From: Verrucomicrobia bacterium 12-59-8 | GTDB taxonomy: Bacteria > Verrucomicrobiota > Verrucomicrobiae > Verrucomicrobiales > Verrucomicrobiaceae | Assembly: GCA_002279765.1 (NCBI GenBank) | Contig: NCCR01000119.1 | Span: 1 to 14,876 of the forward strand | Reading direction: 5' to 3' | Length of the DNA: 14,876 bases | Part shown: positions 1 to 7,183 of the stretch, piece after piece | How positions within the stretch are numbered: position 1 is the first letter of the stretch | How the letters are laid out: the number at the start of each line of letters is the position of its first letter | Translations under genes and position numbers: made by a program | The notes under the pieces: generated by a model | The model's input: the letters and a program-made list of their open reading frames with translations, nothing else | Told to the model about the DNA's origin: nothing | Database searches by the model: none

Positions 1-440
1 AAGTGCTGCACATTGCCGGGCCGACTGATTACGAAGAGGTGAAGGACGTCTATGCCAAGATCCCACTGCTCAAGCAGCACGTGGCGGCGTTTTGTCATCG
101 CATGGAACTGGCCTATCGGGTGGCGGATCTGGCGATCGCGAGATCGGGGGCTTCGTCGATGTCGGAGCTGGCGTACTTTGGCGTGCCGAGTCTGCTGGTG
201 CCGTATCCGCATGCGGCGGAGGATCATCAGACGCGCAATGCGGAAATTTTTGACAAGGCGGGGGCCGCGAGGCTGATGCGTGAGAGTGAGCTGAATGCGG
301 ATACGCTGGCCGATGCGGTGCGTGATATTTTCAATGACCCGCGCAAGGCCGGCGAGATGAAGAAGGCGGCGCTGAAGCTCGCGGTGAAGAATTCGGCGGA
401 GAAGATTGCGGAGCTGGTGGTGAAGGCGGCGGCGGGGTGA
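1..440 (+). CDS. murG: MurG, C-terminal part (UDP-GlcNAc:lipid I GlcNAc transferase), 5' truncated by window edge
   Basis: MurG adds GlcNAc from UDP-GlcNAc to lipid I on the inner face of the cytoplasmic membrane, making lipid II for peptidoglycan. Only about the last 146 codons are here (codons in phase from base 3; TGA at 438-440). The nucleotide-sugar-binding signature of the C-terminal Rossmann domain is clear: ARSGASSMSELAYFGVP, then PYPHAAEDHQTRNAE. In the E. coli enzyme the Glu of SELA and the Gln of the HQ motif contact UDP-GlcNAc. The tail ends in a Lys/Ala-rich helix, as is usual for the family. The next gene lies on the opposite strand only 13 bases away, so the cell-wall gene run does not continue downstream in this window. 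The start codon lies outside the window. Confidence 0.93.
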   Translation, partial: VLHIAGPTDYEEVKDVYAKIPLLKQHVAAFCHRMELAYRVADLAIARSGASSMSELAYFGVPSLLVPYPHAAEDHQTRNAEIFDKAGAARLMRESELNADTLADAVRDIFNDPRKAGEMKKAALKLAVKNSAEKIAELVVKAAAG

Positions 441-453
441 GGGGGGCGTTGCC

Positions 454-1568
454 TCATTTGGTCACTGCGGCGCTCCATTCGTCGAGCTTTTGCTTCAGCA
501 GCTCTTTGGAAGGGAGGTAGAGATTGTACTCTTTGGCGTGGATGTTGGTGCCTTTGGGTAGAGTGAGCTCGACGATGGTCTTTTTGGCGGACTTGCAGAG
601 GAGGAGGCCGATGGTGGGATTTTCGTCGGGGAGTTTTACTTCGCGGTCGGGTAGTTCACGTACATCTGCATCTGGCCGAGGTCTTGATGGGTGAGCTTGT
701 CGAGCTTGAGGTCAATGATGACGTAGCAGCGAAGGAGGCGGTTGTAGAAGACGAGATCGACGAAGTAGTGATCTTCATCGAAGGTGAAGCGTTTCTGGCG
801 GGCCTCGAAGAGGAAGCCTTTGCCGAGTTCGAGGAGGAAGTGTTCGAGGCGGTTGATGATGGCCTGCTCCAGGTCGCTTTCGGAGTAGCTGGCTTTGTCG
901 TCGAGCCCGAGGAATTCGAGGACGAGCGGCTCCTTCAGGAGATCTTCTGGCCGGACGATGACCTGACCCTCGCGGGCGAGCTTGCGGATGCCTTCTTTGT
1001 CCCGACTGAGAGCGAGGCGTTCATAAAGGCAGGAGGCTTTCTGGCGCTTGAGTTCGCGTACATCCCAATTGGCCTGTGCAGATTTGATTTCGTAAAAGCT
1101 GCGTTCTTCTGGGTCTTTGACTGTCATTAAAACGACGTAGTGTGACCAACTGAGGGTGAAAGGCCGTTTGAATTTCCCAGACGGCGTCTGGGAAATCTCG
1201 GTCAGCGCGGATTGTCCAGACGCTGTCTGGGAAATTGAAGCATGCTTTTGCCATTCGAGGAAAAACTTCCTCATGTACTCGAGATTCGAGCGCGAAAAGC
1301 CACGCCCAAATTCTTCCGTCAGGCGTGTGGATAACTCCTTCAGCAACTCCGCACCGTATGCTGCACGCTTTGCGCCTTTCTGTTCGTGTTCGACGATGCG
1401 GCGGCCGATTTCGAAGTTGGTCATCACCTGGAAGGTGTCCACGATGGTGGAGACGTTGCGGCGGGCGCTCTGGACGAGCTGCCGGACTTCGGTGAGGAGG
1501 GCGGTGAGGCTGTTGGGCTTCGTTTTGGCCGGGGTGCTGGTTTAGCGAATGGCGGACGGCTTTTTCAT
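454..1568 (-). pseudogene. DUF1016/YhcG-type PD-(D/E)XK nuclease gene, broken by a stop codon and a frameshift
   Basis: The longest intact frame is 1442-636 (268 codons from GTG). In that phase an upstream ATG at 1566-1568 starts MKKPSAIR and meets TAA (1542-1544) at codon 9. The next 33 codons (TSTPAKTKPNSLTALL... up to ...NVSTI) continue into the usual N-domain, VDTFQVMTNFEIGRRIVEHEQ. At the other end the phase is lost at about 649-651 (GGG): just past MQMYVNY the frame stops at 636-638. The neighbouring phase carries the expected tail, DREVKLPDENPTIGLLLCK through LYLPSKELLKQKL, ending with TGA at 454-456. One added G there restores a 371-codon gene, the usual family length. The predicted nuclease motif is intact: FLFEARQKRF, FVDLVFYN and IIDLKLDK. 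YhcG-like proteins are predicted nucleases often found in accessory or restriction loci; the role here is unknown. It is convergent with murG. Confidence 0.8.
1172..1230. repeat. Two related palindromic mini-repeats inside the DUF1016 gene
   Basis: Bases 1172-1183 (ATTTCCCAGACG) and 1185-1196 (CGTCTGGGAAAT) form a perfect 12-bp inverted repeat around one G. A degenerate second copy lies at 1216-1221 / 1225-1230 (CCAGAC / GTCTGG, 3-base centre). On the coding (-) strand they encode ISQTASGQ and ISQTPSGK, 13 codons apart, in the linker between the N-terminal domain and the nuclease domain. Confidence 0.85.
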
Positions 1569-1651
1569 GAGGCAACGGAAGTGGTCTTTGGCGAGGTGTC
1601 GCAGTTGGCTAATTTTGTCAAATCCTGCGCCTTCGTGGGTCCGGGTATGAT

Positions 1652-1668
1652 CCGTGTTTGAAACACGG
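1652..1668. promoter_or_regulatory. 17-base palindrome, possible operator upstream of the AKR-nadB pair
   Basis: CCGTGTTT, one G, then AAACACGG form a perfect 8-bp dyad ending 49 bases before the chosen AKR start. Its size and symmetry suit a dimeric repressor site. No clear -35/-10 pair was found beside it, so regulation is only inferred. There is no T-run after it, so it does not look like a terminator. Confidence 0.35.
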
Positions 1669-1717
1669 GGCGAAATCGTTATGTATCCGACCCTCGAAAA
1701 CCCAAACTGACCTTTTT

Positions 1718-2836
1718 ATGAATCTCACACGAACAGCCTACGGCACCTGGAGCGGCGGACGTTTCATGCATTACGGAGAACAGCTCTCCGAGGAGCATTA
1801 CATGCAGCTCATGCGCGATTCGTTTGAAAAAGGCGTGCGCACTTTTGTCACGGCTGATGTGTATGGCGTGGGCCGTGCGGACTCTCTGCTCGGTGAGGCG
1901 CTGAAAGGCATCCCGCGTGAGGAATACTGCCTCGTCGGCATCGTGGGGCATGACATTTATGATGGCATCCGCCAGGGTTCACGTGGCTACCCGCGTTTCA
2001 CCGATCCGGCGCTGCGCGGGCCGGAGAAGTATTATGACTACCTCAAGTCGGCGACGGAGAAGAGCCTGGAGCGCTGCCAGACTTCCAAGTTCGACCTGCT
2101 CATGCTGCACAATCCTGACAGCATCAGCTACACGAGCGAAAAGGTGTGGGATGCTTTCACGGCGCTCAAAACGGACGGTTTGACCGACCGGCTTGGCATC
2201 GCGCCCGGACCCGCGAATGGCTTCACCCTCGACATGATCGAGTGCTTTGAGCGTTTCGGTGACCGCATGGACTGGGCGATGATCATTTTGAATCCTTTCG
2301 AGCCTTGGCCGGGCCAGCATGTGCTGGGCGCTGCGGCCAAGAACAACGTCGATATTCTGGCCCGTGTGGTCGATTACGGCGGTCTGTTTCACGATGACGT
2401 GAAGACTGGTCACAAATTCCGCGATGGCGACCACCGCACGCACCGTCCCGGTGGCTGGATCGAGCACGGGGTGGAGAAATTGGAAAAGGTGAGGCCGATT
2501 GCGGAGAAGCATGGGCTGTCGATGCTGCAGCTTGCCTGCTTGTGGACCTTGGGCAACACGGCGGTGAAGAGCGTGGTGCCGACTTTGATTCAGGAACACG
2601 GTGAAGGTGCGCGCACGATTGAGAGCAAGCTGGATGATCTTGCCGCACTGCCTGCGCAGTGTCTGTCCGCCGAGGAGATCGAGACGATCCGTCAGATCGG
2701 TGATAACACCGGCTGCATGGCGCTCAAGGGTGCCAGCCACCGCCACGAAGGCCAGGAGCCGCGTGCCGATGAATGGCCGCTGCGCCCTGATCTGCTGGAC
2801 CTCGCGACCCGGTGGAGTTTGGGAACGAGCTGGTAG
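1718..2836 (+). CDS. Aldo/keto reductase family protein with degenerate catalytic tetrad
   Basis: Predicted 372-residue (beta/alpha)8-barrel protein of the NADPH-dependent AKR family. Family-like segments in order are FVTADVYGVG..LLGEAL (residues 43-62), DLLMLHNPD (His131), the DRLGIAPG strand and the SMLQLACLWTL helix. The ATG at 1718 gives the natural start MNLTRTAYGTWSGG. An in-frame TTG at 1658 exists, but its extension would read through the upstream palindrome. Of the AKR tetrad Asp-Tyr-Lys-His, Tyr49 and His131 are recognisable. The Asp position (five before Tyr) is Val44 and the Lys position aligns with Ile75 (CLVGIVG instead of the usual ATKVG). It may therefore have altered chemistry or be a binding protein. 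The stop lies 47 bases before nadB on the same strand, so cotranscription is likely. The substrate is unknown. Confidence 0.82.
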   Translation: MNLTRTAYGTWSGGRFMHYGEQLSEEHYMQLMRDSFEKGVRTFVTADVYGVGRADSLLGEALKGIPREEYCLVGIVGHDIYDGIRQGSRGYPRFTDPALRGPEKYYDYLKSATEKSLERCQTSKFDLLMLHNPDSISYTSEKVWDAFTALKTDGLTDRLGIAPGPANGFTLDMIECFERFGDRMDWAMIILNPFEPWPGQHVLGAAAKNNVDILARVVDYGGLFHDDVKTGHKFRDGDHRTHRPGGWIEHGVEKLEKVRPIAEKHGLSMLQLACLWTLGNTAVKSVVPTLIQEHGEGARTIESKLDDLAALPAQCLSAEEIETIRQIGDNTGCMALKGASHRHEGQEPRADEWPLRPDLLDLATRWSLGTSW

Positions 2837-2883
2837 TGCATTTGCATGTTGGCGGTTCCGCGACGAAAGAGTCACAATCATTC

Positions 2884-4488
2884 ATGATCGAGGCAGACTT
2901 CATCATCGTCGGAACCGGGGCAGGCGGACTTGTCGCTGCATTGCATGCCTCCGAGCATGGCAAGGTGGTGATGATCACGAAGCGCGGTGCGCTGGACTCG
3001 AACTCGAACTGGGCGCAGGGCGGCATCGCTTGTGTGACGGCGGAGAATGACTCCATCGAAAAGCACGTGAGCGACACCCTCATCGCCGGGGCTGGCTTGT
3101 GCAAAGAGTCTGCGGTGCGCACGATCGTGAGCGAAGGACCGGCACGCATCACCGATCTGGTGAAGTGGGGGGTGCATTTTGACCAGCGGGAGGCTGTGGA
3201 CGGGCATCTGGAGTTTGATCTGACCCGCGAGGGCGGCCACACGGCGCGCCGTGTACTTCATGCGGCGGATGCTACCGGGCGGGAGATCACCGAGAAGCTG
3301 CTCGCCACCGTGCGTGCCAGCCCGAACATCACGATCTACGAAAATCATTACGCCATCGACATCCTGACGACGGCCAAACTCGGCCTGGTCTCCGAAGACC
3401 GGGTGCTCGGACTTTACGTGCTTGATGAGACCAGCGGCGACGTTCATACCTTCCGCTCGGATCGTGTGATCCTCGCCACCGGAGGTTGTGGCCGGGTGTA
3501 TTTGTACACGACGAATCCGCGTGTCGCGACGGGTGACGGTGTGGCCATGGCCTGGCGTGCCGGGGCCACGATTTCGGACATGGAATTCATCCAGTTTCAT
3601 CCGACCTGTCTCTACCATCCGCAGAAGCGTTCCTTCCTCATCAGCGAGGCGATGCGAGGTGAAGGGGCACGATTGATTGGCAAGGACGGCGAGGAGTTCA
3701 TGCCCCGTTACGATCCGCGCGGCTCACTCGCGCCCCGTGACATCGTCGCACGAGCCATTGACCATGAGATCAAGAAAACTGGCGGCCCCTGCGTCTATCT
3801 CGACATCAGCCACCGCTCGCCGGAGTTCATCGCAAGTCACTTTCCGAACATTCAGAAAGCCTGTCTTGATGTCGGCATCGACATTACCAAGGAGCCCATC
3901 CCGGTCGTGCCCGCCGCGCACTATCAATGCGGTGGCGTACTGACTGATGTGAACGGGGCCACAAGCATCCGGGGACTCTGCGCTGTGGGCGAGGTGGGTT
4001 GCACCGGACTGCATGGGGCAAACCGCCTGGCCAGCAATTCGCTGCTCGAATGCTGCGTCACCGCGCAGCGTGCGGTGGCGCATCTGCTCAAAAAGATCCC
4101 GCTGGGAAAAATCGCTGAGCAGAGCTACGAACTGCGCCCCTGGCAGACCAGCGGTGTCGTGGAAAATGATGAGCTCGTCGTCATCTACCACAACTGGGAC
4201 GAAATCCGGCGTTTGATGTGGGACTACGTCTCCATCGTGCGCACCAACAAGCGTCTGCAGCGTGCGGCGGCGCGCCTGCGCAACCTCAAGCGCGAGGTGC
4301 AGGAGTTCTACTGGAACAACCATGTGACCAGTGAAATCCTCGAACTGCGCAACCTCGTCGAAACGGCCTCCCTCATCGTCGAATGCGCCATCCGCCGGCA
4401 CGAAAGCCGTGGCCTGCACTACACGCTGGACTACCCGCTCACGGATGATACGCGGCCGCCGCAGGACTCCACCTTGCGCCGCTATTGA
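2884..4488 (+). CDS. nadB: L-aspartate oxidase (NadB)
   Basis: FAD enzyme that oxidises L-aspartate to iminoaspartate, which quinolinate synthase (NadA) turns into quinolinate for NAD synthesis; cytosolic. The 534 residues match the family length. Visible motifs: Rossmann GTGAGG (residues 10-15), NSNWAQGGIA (40-49, FAD/substrate loop), GGHTARRVLHAADATG (His119 region), FIQFHPT, SEAMRGEGA, DPRGSLAPRDIVARAID (Arg285), PAAHYQCGGV (His346) and GEVGCTGLHGANRLASNSLLE. These separate it from the related SdhA/FrdA subunits; length and context also favour NadB. The ATG at 2884 gives MIEADFIIVGTG directly. An in-frame ATG at 2812 would overlap the AKR gene and add 24 unconserved residues. No strong ribosome site is seen. 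nadA and nadC are not in the window. Confidence 0.96.
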   Translation: MIEADFIIVGTGAGGLVAALHASEHGKVVMITKRGALDSNSNWAQGGIACVTAENDSIEKHVSDTLIAGAGLCKESAVRTIVSEGPARITDLVKWGVHFDQREAVDGHLEFDLTREGGHTARRVLHAADATGREITEKLLATVRASPNITIYENHYAIDILTTAKLGLVSEDRVLGLYVLDETSGDVHTFRSDRVILATGGCGRVYLYTTNPRVATGDGVAMAWRAGATISDMEFIQFHPTCLYHPQKRSFLISEAMRGEGARLIGKDGEEFMPRYDPRGSLAPRDIVARAIDHEIKKTGGPCVYLDISHRSPEFIASHFPNIQKACLDVGIDITKEPIPVVPAAHYQCGGVLTDVNGATSIRGLCAVGEVGCTGLHGANRLASNSLLECCVTAQRAVAHLLKKIPLGKIAEQSYELRPWQTSGVVENDELVVIYHNWDEIRRLMWDYVSIVRTNKRLQRAAARLRNLKREVQEFYWNNHVTSEILELRNLVETASLIVECAIRRHESRGLHYTLDYPLTDDTRPPQDSTLRRY

Positions 4489-4527
4489 GTTGATTGCCAA
4501 TGCCGCCCGTCAGGGATTTGGGCTGGC

Positions 4528-4561
4528 AAGCAGGTGTTTTGAACAGCCGGGCACCTGCTTT
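4528..4561 (+). terminator. Candidate intrinsic terminator after nadB
   Basis: AAGCAGGTG (4528-4536) pairs perfectly with CACCTGCTT (4552-4560) across a 15-base loop, 40 bases past the nadB stop. The following T-tract is short (TTT, then GG), so it would be a weak terminator, or a hairpin protecting the 3' end. Confidence 0.45.
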
Positions 4562-4645
4562 GGTCAATACTTCAGCGCCGTTGTTTCGTGGATCGAGATC
4601 GTTTTCCCCCACCAGACCGCCGCAGTTTGCGTGGTGAATTACAGA

Positions 4646-4675
4646 TTGCAGTTTGCCATGGTAAGCTGCTACAAT
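4646..4675 (+). promoter_or_regulatory. Candidate sigma70-type promoter for the exported beta-barrel protein
   Basis: TTGCAG (4646-4651) and TACAAT (4670-4675) are separated by 18 bases and lie just upstream of the ATG at 4697. The match to the -35/-10 consensus is good. If used, transcription would begin near 4682, which rules out the in-frame ATG at 4658 as the start. Confidence 0.45.
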
Positions 4676-4696
4676 TCCCACAAAACAGTCCCCCCC

Positions 4697-5656
4697 ATGC
4701 CAGCCGAACGCTCTATCAGGTCATTCGTCGTCGTCGCGTCCCTCGTGGCGGCGGTATCGGCGTTTGGCCAGGGGGCTTCGTCGGTTTCCGCCACGGGTGC
4801 TGCCGCAGCATTGAAAAAAGGAGGTGCTGCTCAGGCGGCTTCCAAAAGCAACCCCGCCGCCCCTGCGAAAACTCAATCGTCGCCTTCCCGCAGTATTTCA
4901 ACTGCGCTGCCCAGTTTCAGCTCGTCTTCGATGCCGCATTTGGAATACGCCCGCTATCCGTGGAAGGTGGACATCGTCGCCACGGTCTTCTGGGTCGGGG
5001 AGGAGCCGACGGAAAACAATCCCACGCCCAACGACAAAAGCTCCTGGGACACGCAATGGATGCAAAACTACGGCGGGTACGACGATCCCGATCCGACCAA
5101 GCGCAAAGACAATTTCACCCCCATTGGCTTCACGCCGAAGCAGAACCCGTTTTATGTGGCTCTGCCCTACAATGACTGCATTGATTACAACTCGCACAAG
5201 CCGGAGGCATCCCGAGTCATCCCCTGGTTCAAGCAGCGCTTCGTGCGTTCCGGCAAAACGGTGTTGAAAGGGCAGTGGATCGCCATTCGCTACGGCAACC
5301 GCGTCTGCTACGCGCAGTGGGAGGACTGCGGCCCCTTTGTGACCGATGACCATGAGTACGTTTTCGGCAACTCACGCCCCAAGAACACGAGCAATCGCGG
5401 TGCGGGGATCGACATCTCGCCCGGCGTGCGTGACTACCTGGGCATCTCCAGCAGCGGGCGCTGTGACTGGCGCTTTGTGGATGTGAGCGAAGTCCCCGCC
5501 GGCCCCTGGCGCAGCCTGGGCAGCAACAATCACTTCGTCACGCAGCAGAAGGCCGAAAAGGCGCGCGAACATACGGAGATTTCTTCCCGCCTCGAAGAGC
5601 TGCGCCGTATGCGCGACGCTTACTTTCAGCAGAATGGGACTGGGGCGGCGCGGTGA
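4697..5656 (+). CDS. Exported protein with RlpA-like double-psi beta-barrel signature
   Basis: A 319-residue protein of unknown function. Residues 1-25 form a signal peptide (MPAERSIR, then the hydrophobic SFVVVASLVAAVSA, probable cleavage after SAFGQ or nearby). About 45 residues of Ala/Ser/Lys/Pro-rich linker follow. The folded part begins near LEYARYPWKVDIVATVFW and has GQWIAIRYGNRVCYAQWEDCGPF (near 192-215) and AGIDISPGVRDYLGI (near 236-250). The pair DCGPF...GIDIS resembles the DRGPF...IDLS core of RlpA/DPBB domains, which act on or bind peptidoglycan. The RlpA N-terminal TASGE segment is not seen, so enzyme activity is not claimed. The tail (KAEKAREHTEISSRLEELRR) is a charged helix, perhaps a coiled coil. 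The ATG at 4697 is preferred to 4658 because it starts a normal signal peptide and lies after a candidate promoter. It forms its own transcription unit. Confidence 0.75.
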   Translation: MPAERSIRSFVVVASLVAAVSAFGQGASSVSATGAAAALKKGGAAQAASKSNPAAPAKTQSSPSRSISTALPSFSSSSMPHLEYARYPWKVDIVATVFWVGEEPTENNPTPNDKSSWDTQWMQNYGGYDDPDPTKRKDNFTPIGFTPKQNPFYVALPYNDCIDYNSHKPEASRVIPWFKQRFVRSGKTVLKGQWIAIRYGNRVCYAQWEDCGPFVTDDHEYVFGNSRPKNTSNRGAGIDISPGVRDYLGISSSGRCDWRFVDVSEVPAGPWRSLGSNNHFVTQQKAEKAREHTEISSRLEELRRMRDAYFQQNGTGAAR

Positions 5657-5678
5657 GGTTTGGATATGGTGGTTTTTG

Positions 5679-5695
5679 ATCCATGGCCCATGGAT
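5679..5695. repeat. 17-base palindrome
   Basis: ATCCATGG, one C, then CCATGGAT: a perfect 8-bp dyad just downstream of the DPBB gene stop and directly beside the inverted copy of the dispersed repeat at 5701-5722. Its function is unknown. There is no T-run, so it is not a standard terminator. Confidence 0.7.
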
Positions 5696-5700
5696 GACGA

Positions 5701-5722
5701 GCCATCAAAGCATGTGCGTAGC
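5701..5722 (-). repeat. Dispersed repeat, copy C (inverted, diverged)
   Basis: Read on the - strand, CGCTAC, then a short insert, then GCTTTGATGGC (with CTC just beyond, toward 5696). This matches the core of the copies at 10542-10564 and 10746-10768, except that about four extra bases sit between CGCTAC and GCTTTGATGG. It lies on the left side of the NTPase block, in opposite orientation to the two right-hand copies. Confidence 0.6.
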
Positions 5723-5793
5723 GATGACAGTGCGCGTTTATCTAGGAACAAGCTCATCTACCAGAGTCACCTCCAAGTGATTCCATACTCAAC

Positions 5794-5821
5794 GGCAGCA
5801 GGGGCATCTGCTGCCTTTTTT
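5794..5821 (+). terminator. Strong intrinsic terminator
   Basis: GGCAGCAG (5794-5801), loop GGGCAT, CTGCTGCC (5808-5815), then six T (5816-5821). This is a perfect 8-bp G+C-rich stem with a uridine tract. It lies 138 bases after the DPBB gene stop and before the NTPase operon, so it separates the two units. Nothing else coding is evident in 5657-5793. Confidence 0.9.
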
Positions 5822-5888
5822 ATGCCGTGAAAAAGACGACCAAGCCCCATGTCAAACATCCCTATGCCTGCAGAATGGTATGAAAATG

Positions 5889-5928
5889 TGTGAATTGATT
5901 CACATATGAATTGATTCTAATGTGAATC
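5889..5928. promoter_or_regulatory. Operator-like array with 16-base periodicity before the NTPase operon
   Basis: TGTGAATTGATTCACA (5889-5904) is a perfect dyad with 7-base arms around TG. The core TGAATTGATTC starts at 5891, recurs exactly at 5907, and a third, partial copy (TGAATC) starts at 5923: three sites at exact 16-base steps. The array ends 16 bases before the ATG at 5945 and touches an in-frame GTG at 5930. Such phased, A+T-rich dyads are typical of repressor or autoregulator binding sites. The regulator is not in the window and no convincing -35/-10 pair was assigned. Confidence 0.6.
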
Positions 5929-5944
5929 GGTGTATGAGTCGCTC

Positions 5945-6859
5945 ATGGAAAAAATCTATTCCTCACGCGACTTTTATGACCGGCAATGGGAACAGCGGCA
6001 TTTTCAGGACCTGCTCTCACGGGGGCAGAACATCCTGATTTCAGCCCCGCGTCGCGTCGGGAAAACAGAACTGGCTTACATGCTGTTAGACTGGGCCCAT
6101 TCAGAGGGGTGGCAAACAGCTTATGGCGATGTCCAGGACGCCAAAGACGAAGCTGATTTCCTCAACGAACTCGCCAAGATGCTGACAAAAGTTGGCGCGA
6201 GCAAGGGAGCCGTTCACACCCTCATGGAGGCCGGCTCGACTCTACGCAGGTTGCTGCCCGGTGTGAAATACACGGCTGAGGGGCACGGTGTGGAGTTGAA
6301 GTTCAGTCCAGAGGCAGAGGACGCACTTGCCAAAGTGGAACGCTGTTTTGATCAGCTGATCAACTCCCTCACAGAGAAAGAGGAAAAGCTCATGCTGTGT
6401 CTTGATGAAATGCCGATTTTCCTTTCGAAGCTCTGCAAAGAAATCAATGGTGAAGCTCGCGCAGCGCACATTCTTCATTGGTTCAGGAAGCTTCGGAACG
6501 CGCCTGATTTGAGACACGTCCGTTGGCTGCTTTGCGGCTCCATCGGATTGGACACCTTTGTCGAGCAACGAGGACTGGCGGGCACCATTAATGATTTGAA
6601 GCCTGAAAAACTTGGCCCCTTTGAACTCCCAATAGCAATCGAGTTTGTCAAACGTCGTGCAGCACTTGGACTGGAGGCACTTGAAATGCCGGATGACGTT
6701 GCCGCAGAGGTGGTGAATCGCGTGGGCTGGCCGCTTCCTTACTATCTGAAATTGATGGTGGACGAAATGCAGGCCATTCCCCCCTGCGGAGAGATCGAAA
6801 AGCTTTCCCACAACAGCCGATGTGGAGGCCGCTTTTGTCATGCTGGTATCGGCAAATAA
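5945..6859 (+). CDS. Archaeal-type P-loop ATPase (PF01637/MNS-like), N-terminal part; frame broken near its 3' end
   Basis: The intact product would be about 405 residues. The ATG at 5945 starts MEKIYSSRDFYDRQWEQRHF; GTG at 5930 would add MYESL. Visible motifs: Walker A APRRVGKT (residues 34-41), Walker B LMLCLDEM (149-156, Asp154/Glu155), a sensor-like strand RWLLCGSIGLD and the lid-helix segment VNRVGWPLPYYLKLMVDEM. This order fits the MNS/PH-type STAND ATPases, which couple NTP binding to signalling. After MQAIPP the phase is lost: the frame reads CGEIEKLSHNSR... and stops at 6857-6859. If the run of six C at 6779-6784 were five, reading would continue as AERSKSFPTTADVEAAF into the frame that ends at 7163. 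It is therefore a true frameshift, an error, or a slippage switch. It is the first gene of the operon after the 16-base array and is followed by the larger ATPase. Confidence 0.78.
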   Translation: MEKIYSSRDFYDRQWEQRHFQDLLSRGQNILISAPRRVGKTELAYMLLDWAHSEGWQTAYGDVQDAKDEADFLNELAKMLTKVGASKGAVHTLMEAGSTLRRLLPGVKYTAEGHGVELKFSPEAEDALAKVERCFDQLINSLTEKEEKLMLCLDEMPIFLSKLCKEINGEARAAHILHWFRKLRNAPDLRHVRWLLCGSIGLDTFVEQRGLAGTINDLKPEKLGPFELPIAIEFVKRRAALGLEALEMPDDVAAEVVNRVGWPLPYYLKLMVDEMQAIPPCGEIEKLSHNSRCGGRFCHAGIGK

Positions 6860-7163
6860 GCGGGTGCAGTTCATGCACTGGGTCAGCCGGCTGGAACTGC
6901 AGTTTGGCGTAGCCACCACTCAGACAGTACATGTCATCCTGAAAGCCTGCTGTCAGAAGCCTGCCGGAACATCCAAGTCTCGTCTTCGACAGTTGCTGAT
7001 CAAACGCCAGCCAGAGGCCGACCTGGAGATTCTGGAGCGCGAGTTGGTATTGCTGCTGGGCACCCTTCAACGGGATGGCTACCTGCACAGTGATGATGGC
7101 ACTCAATGGGTCTTCCGTTCCTTCCTGCTACGGGACTTTTGGAAAAATCATGTCGTCTATTAA
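6822..7163 (+). CDS. C-terminal part of the P-loop ATPase (winged-helix-like), displaced by the frameshift
   Basis: Continues the 5945-6859 gene in the +1-shifted phase; homologous reading begins at about 6785, and 6822 is only the first ATG in it. The segment DVEAAFVMLVSANKRVQFMHWVSRLELQFG, then LERELVLLLGTLQRDGYLHSDDGTQWVFRSFLLRDFW, is the usual C-terminal helical/winged region of these ATPases (the RDGYL...FRS.LLR pattern). Separate translation from 6822 is unlikely to give a working ATPase because it lacks the P-loop. TAA at 7161-7163 lies 20 bases before the next ATG, showing tight operon packing. Confidence 0.7.
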   Translation: MEAAFVMLVSANKRVQFMHWVSRLELQFGVATTQTVHVILKACCQKPAGTSKSRLRQLLIKRQPEADLEILERELVLLLGTLQRDGYLHSDDGTQWVFRSFLLRDFWKNHVVY

Positions 7164-7183
7164 TCCCCGACCCGCGCTTAGCC

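Noticed and set aside
684..1130. Acidic + strand frame opposite the DUF1016 gene
   Set aside because: It is the reverse shadow of the nuclease-domain coding sequence, and its Glu/Val-rich content is typical of antisense reading.
4658..4696. Earlier ATG for the exported protein
   Set aside because: It adds a hydrophilic 13-residue lead before a normal signal peptide and falls inside the candidate promoter.
5657..5930. Attachment site or tRNA fragment at the left edge of the NTPase block
   Set aside because: No tRNA-like 3' end, no exact direct repeat with the right edge and no integrase were found.
6779..6859. Programmed +1 ribosomal frameshift in the first ATPase
   Set aside because: No recognised shift signal (such as CUU UGA with an upstream Shine-Dalgarno) is at the junction. 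A homopolymer indel explains it more simply, so it is left as a minor possibility.
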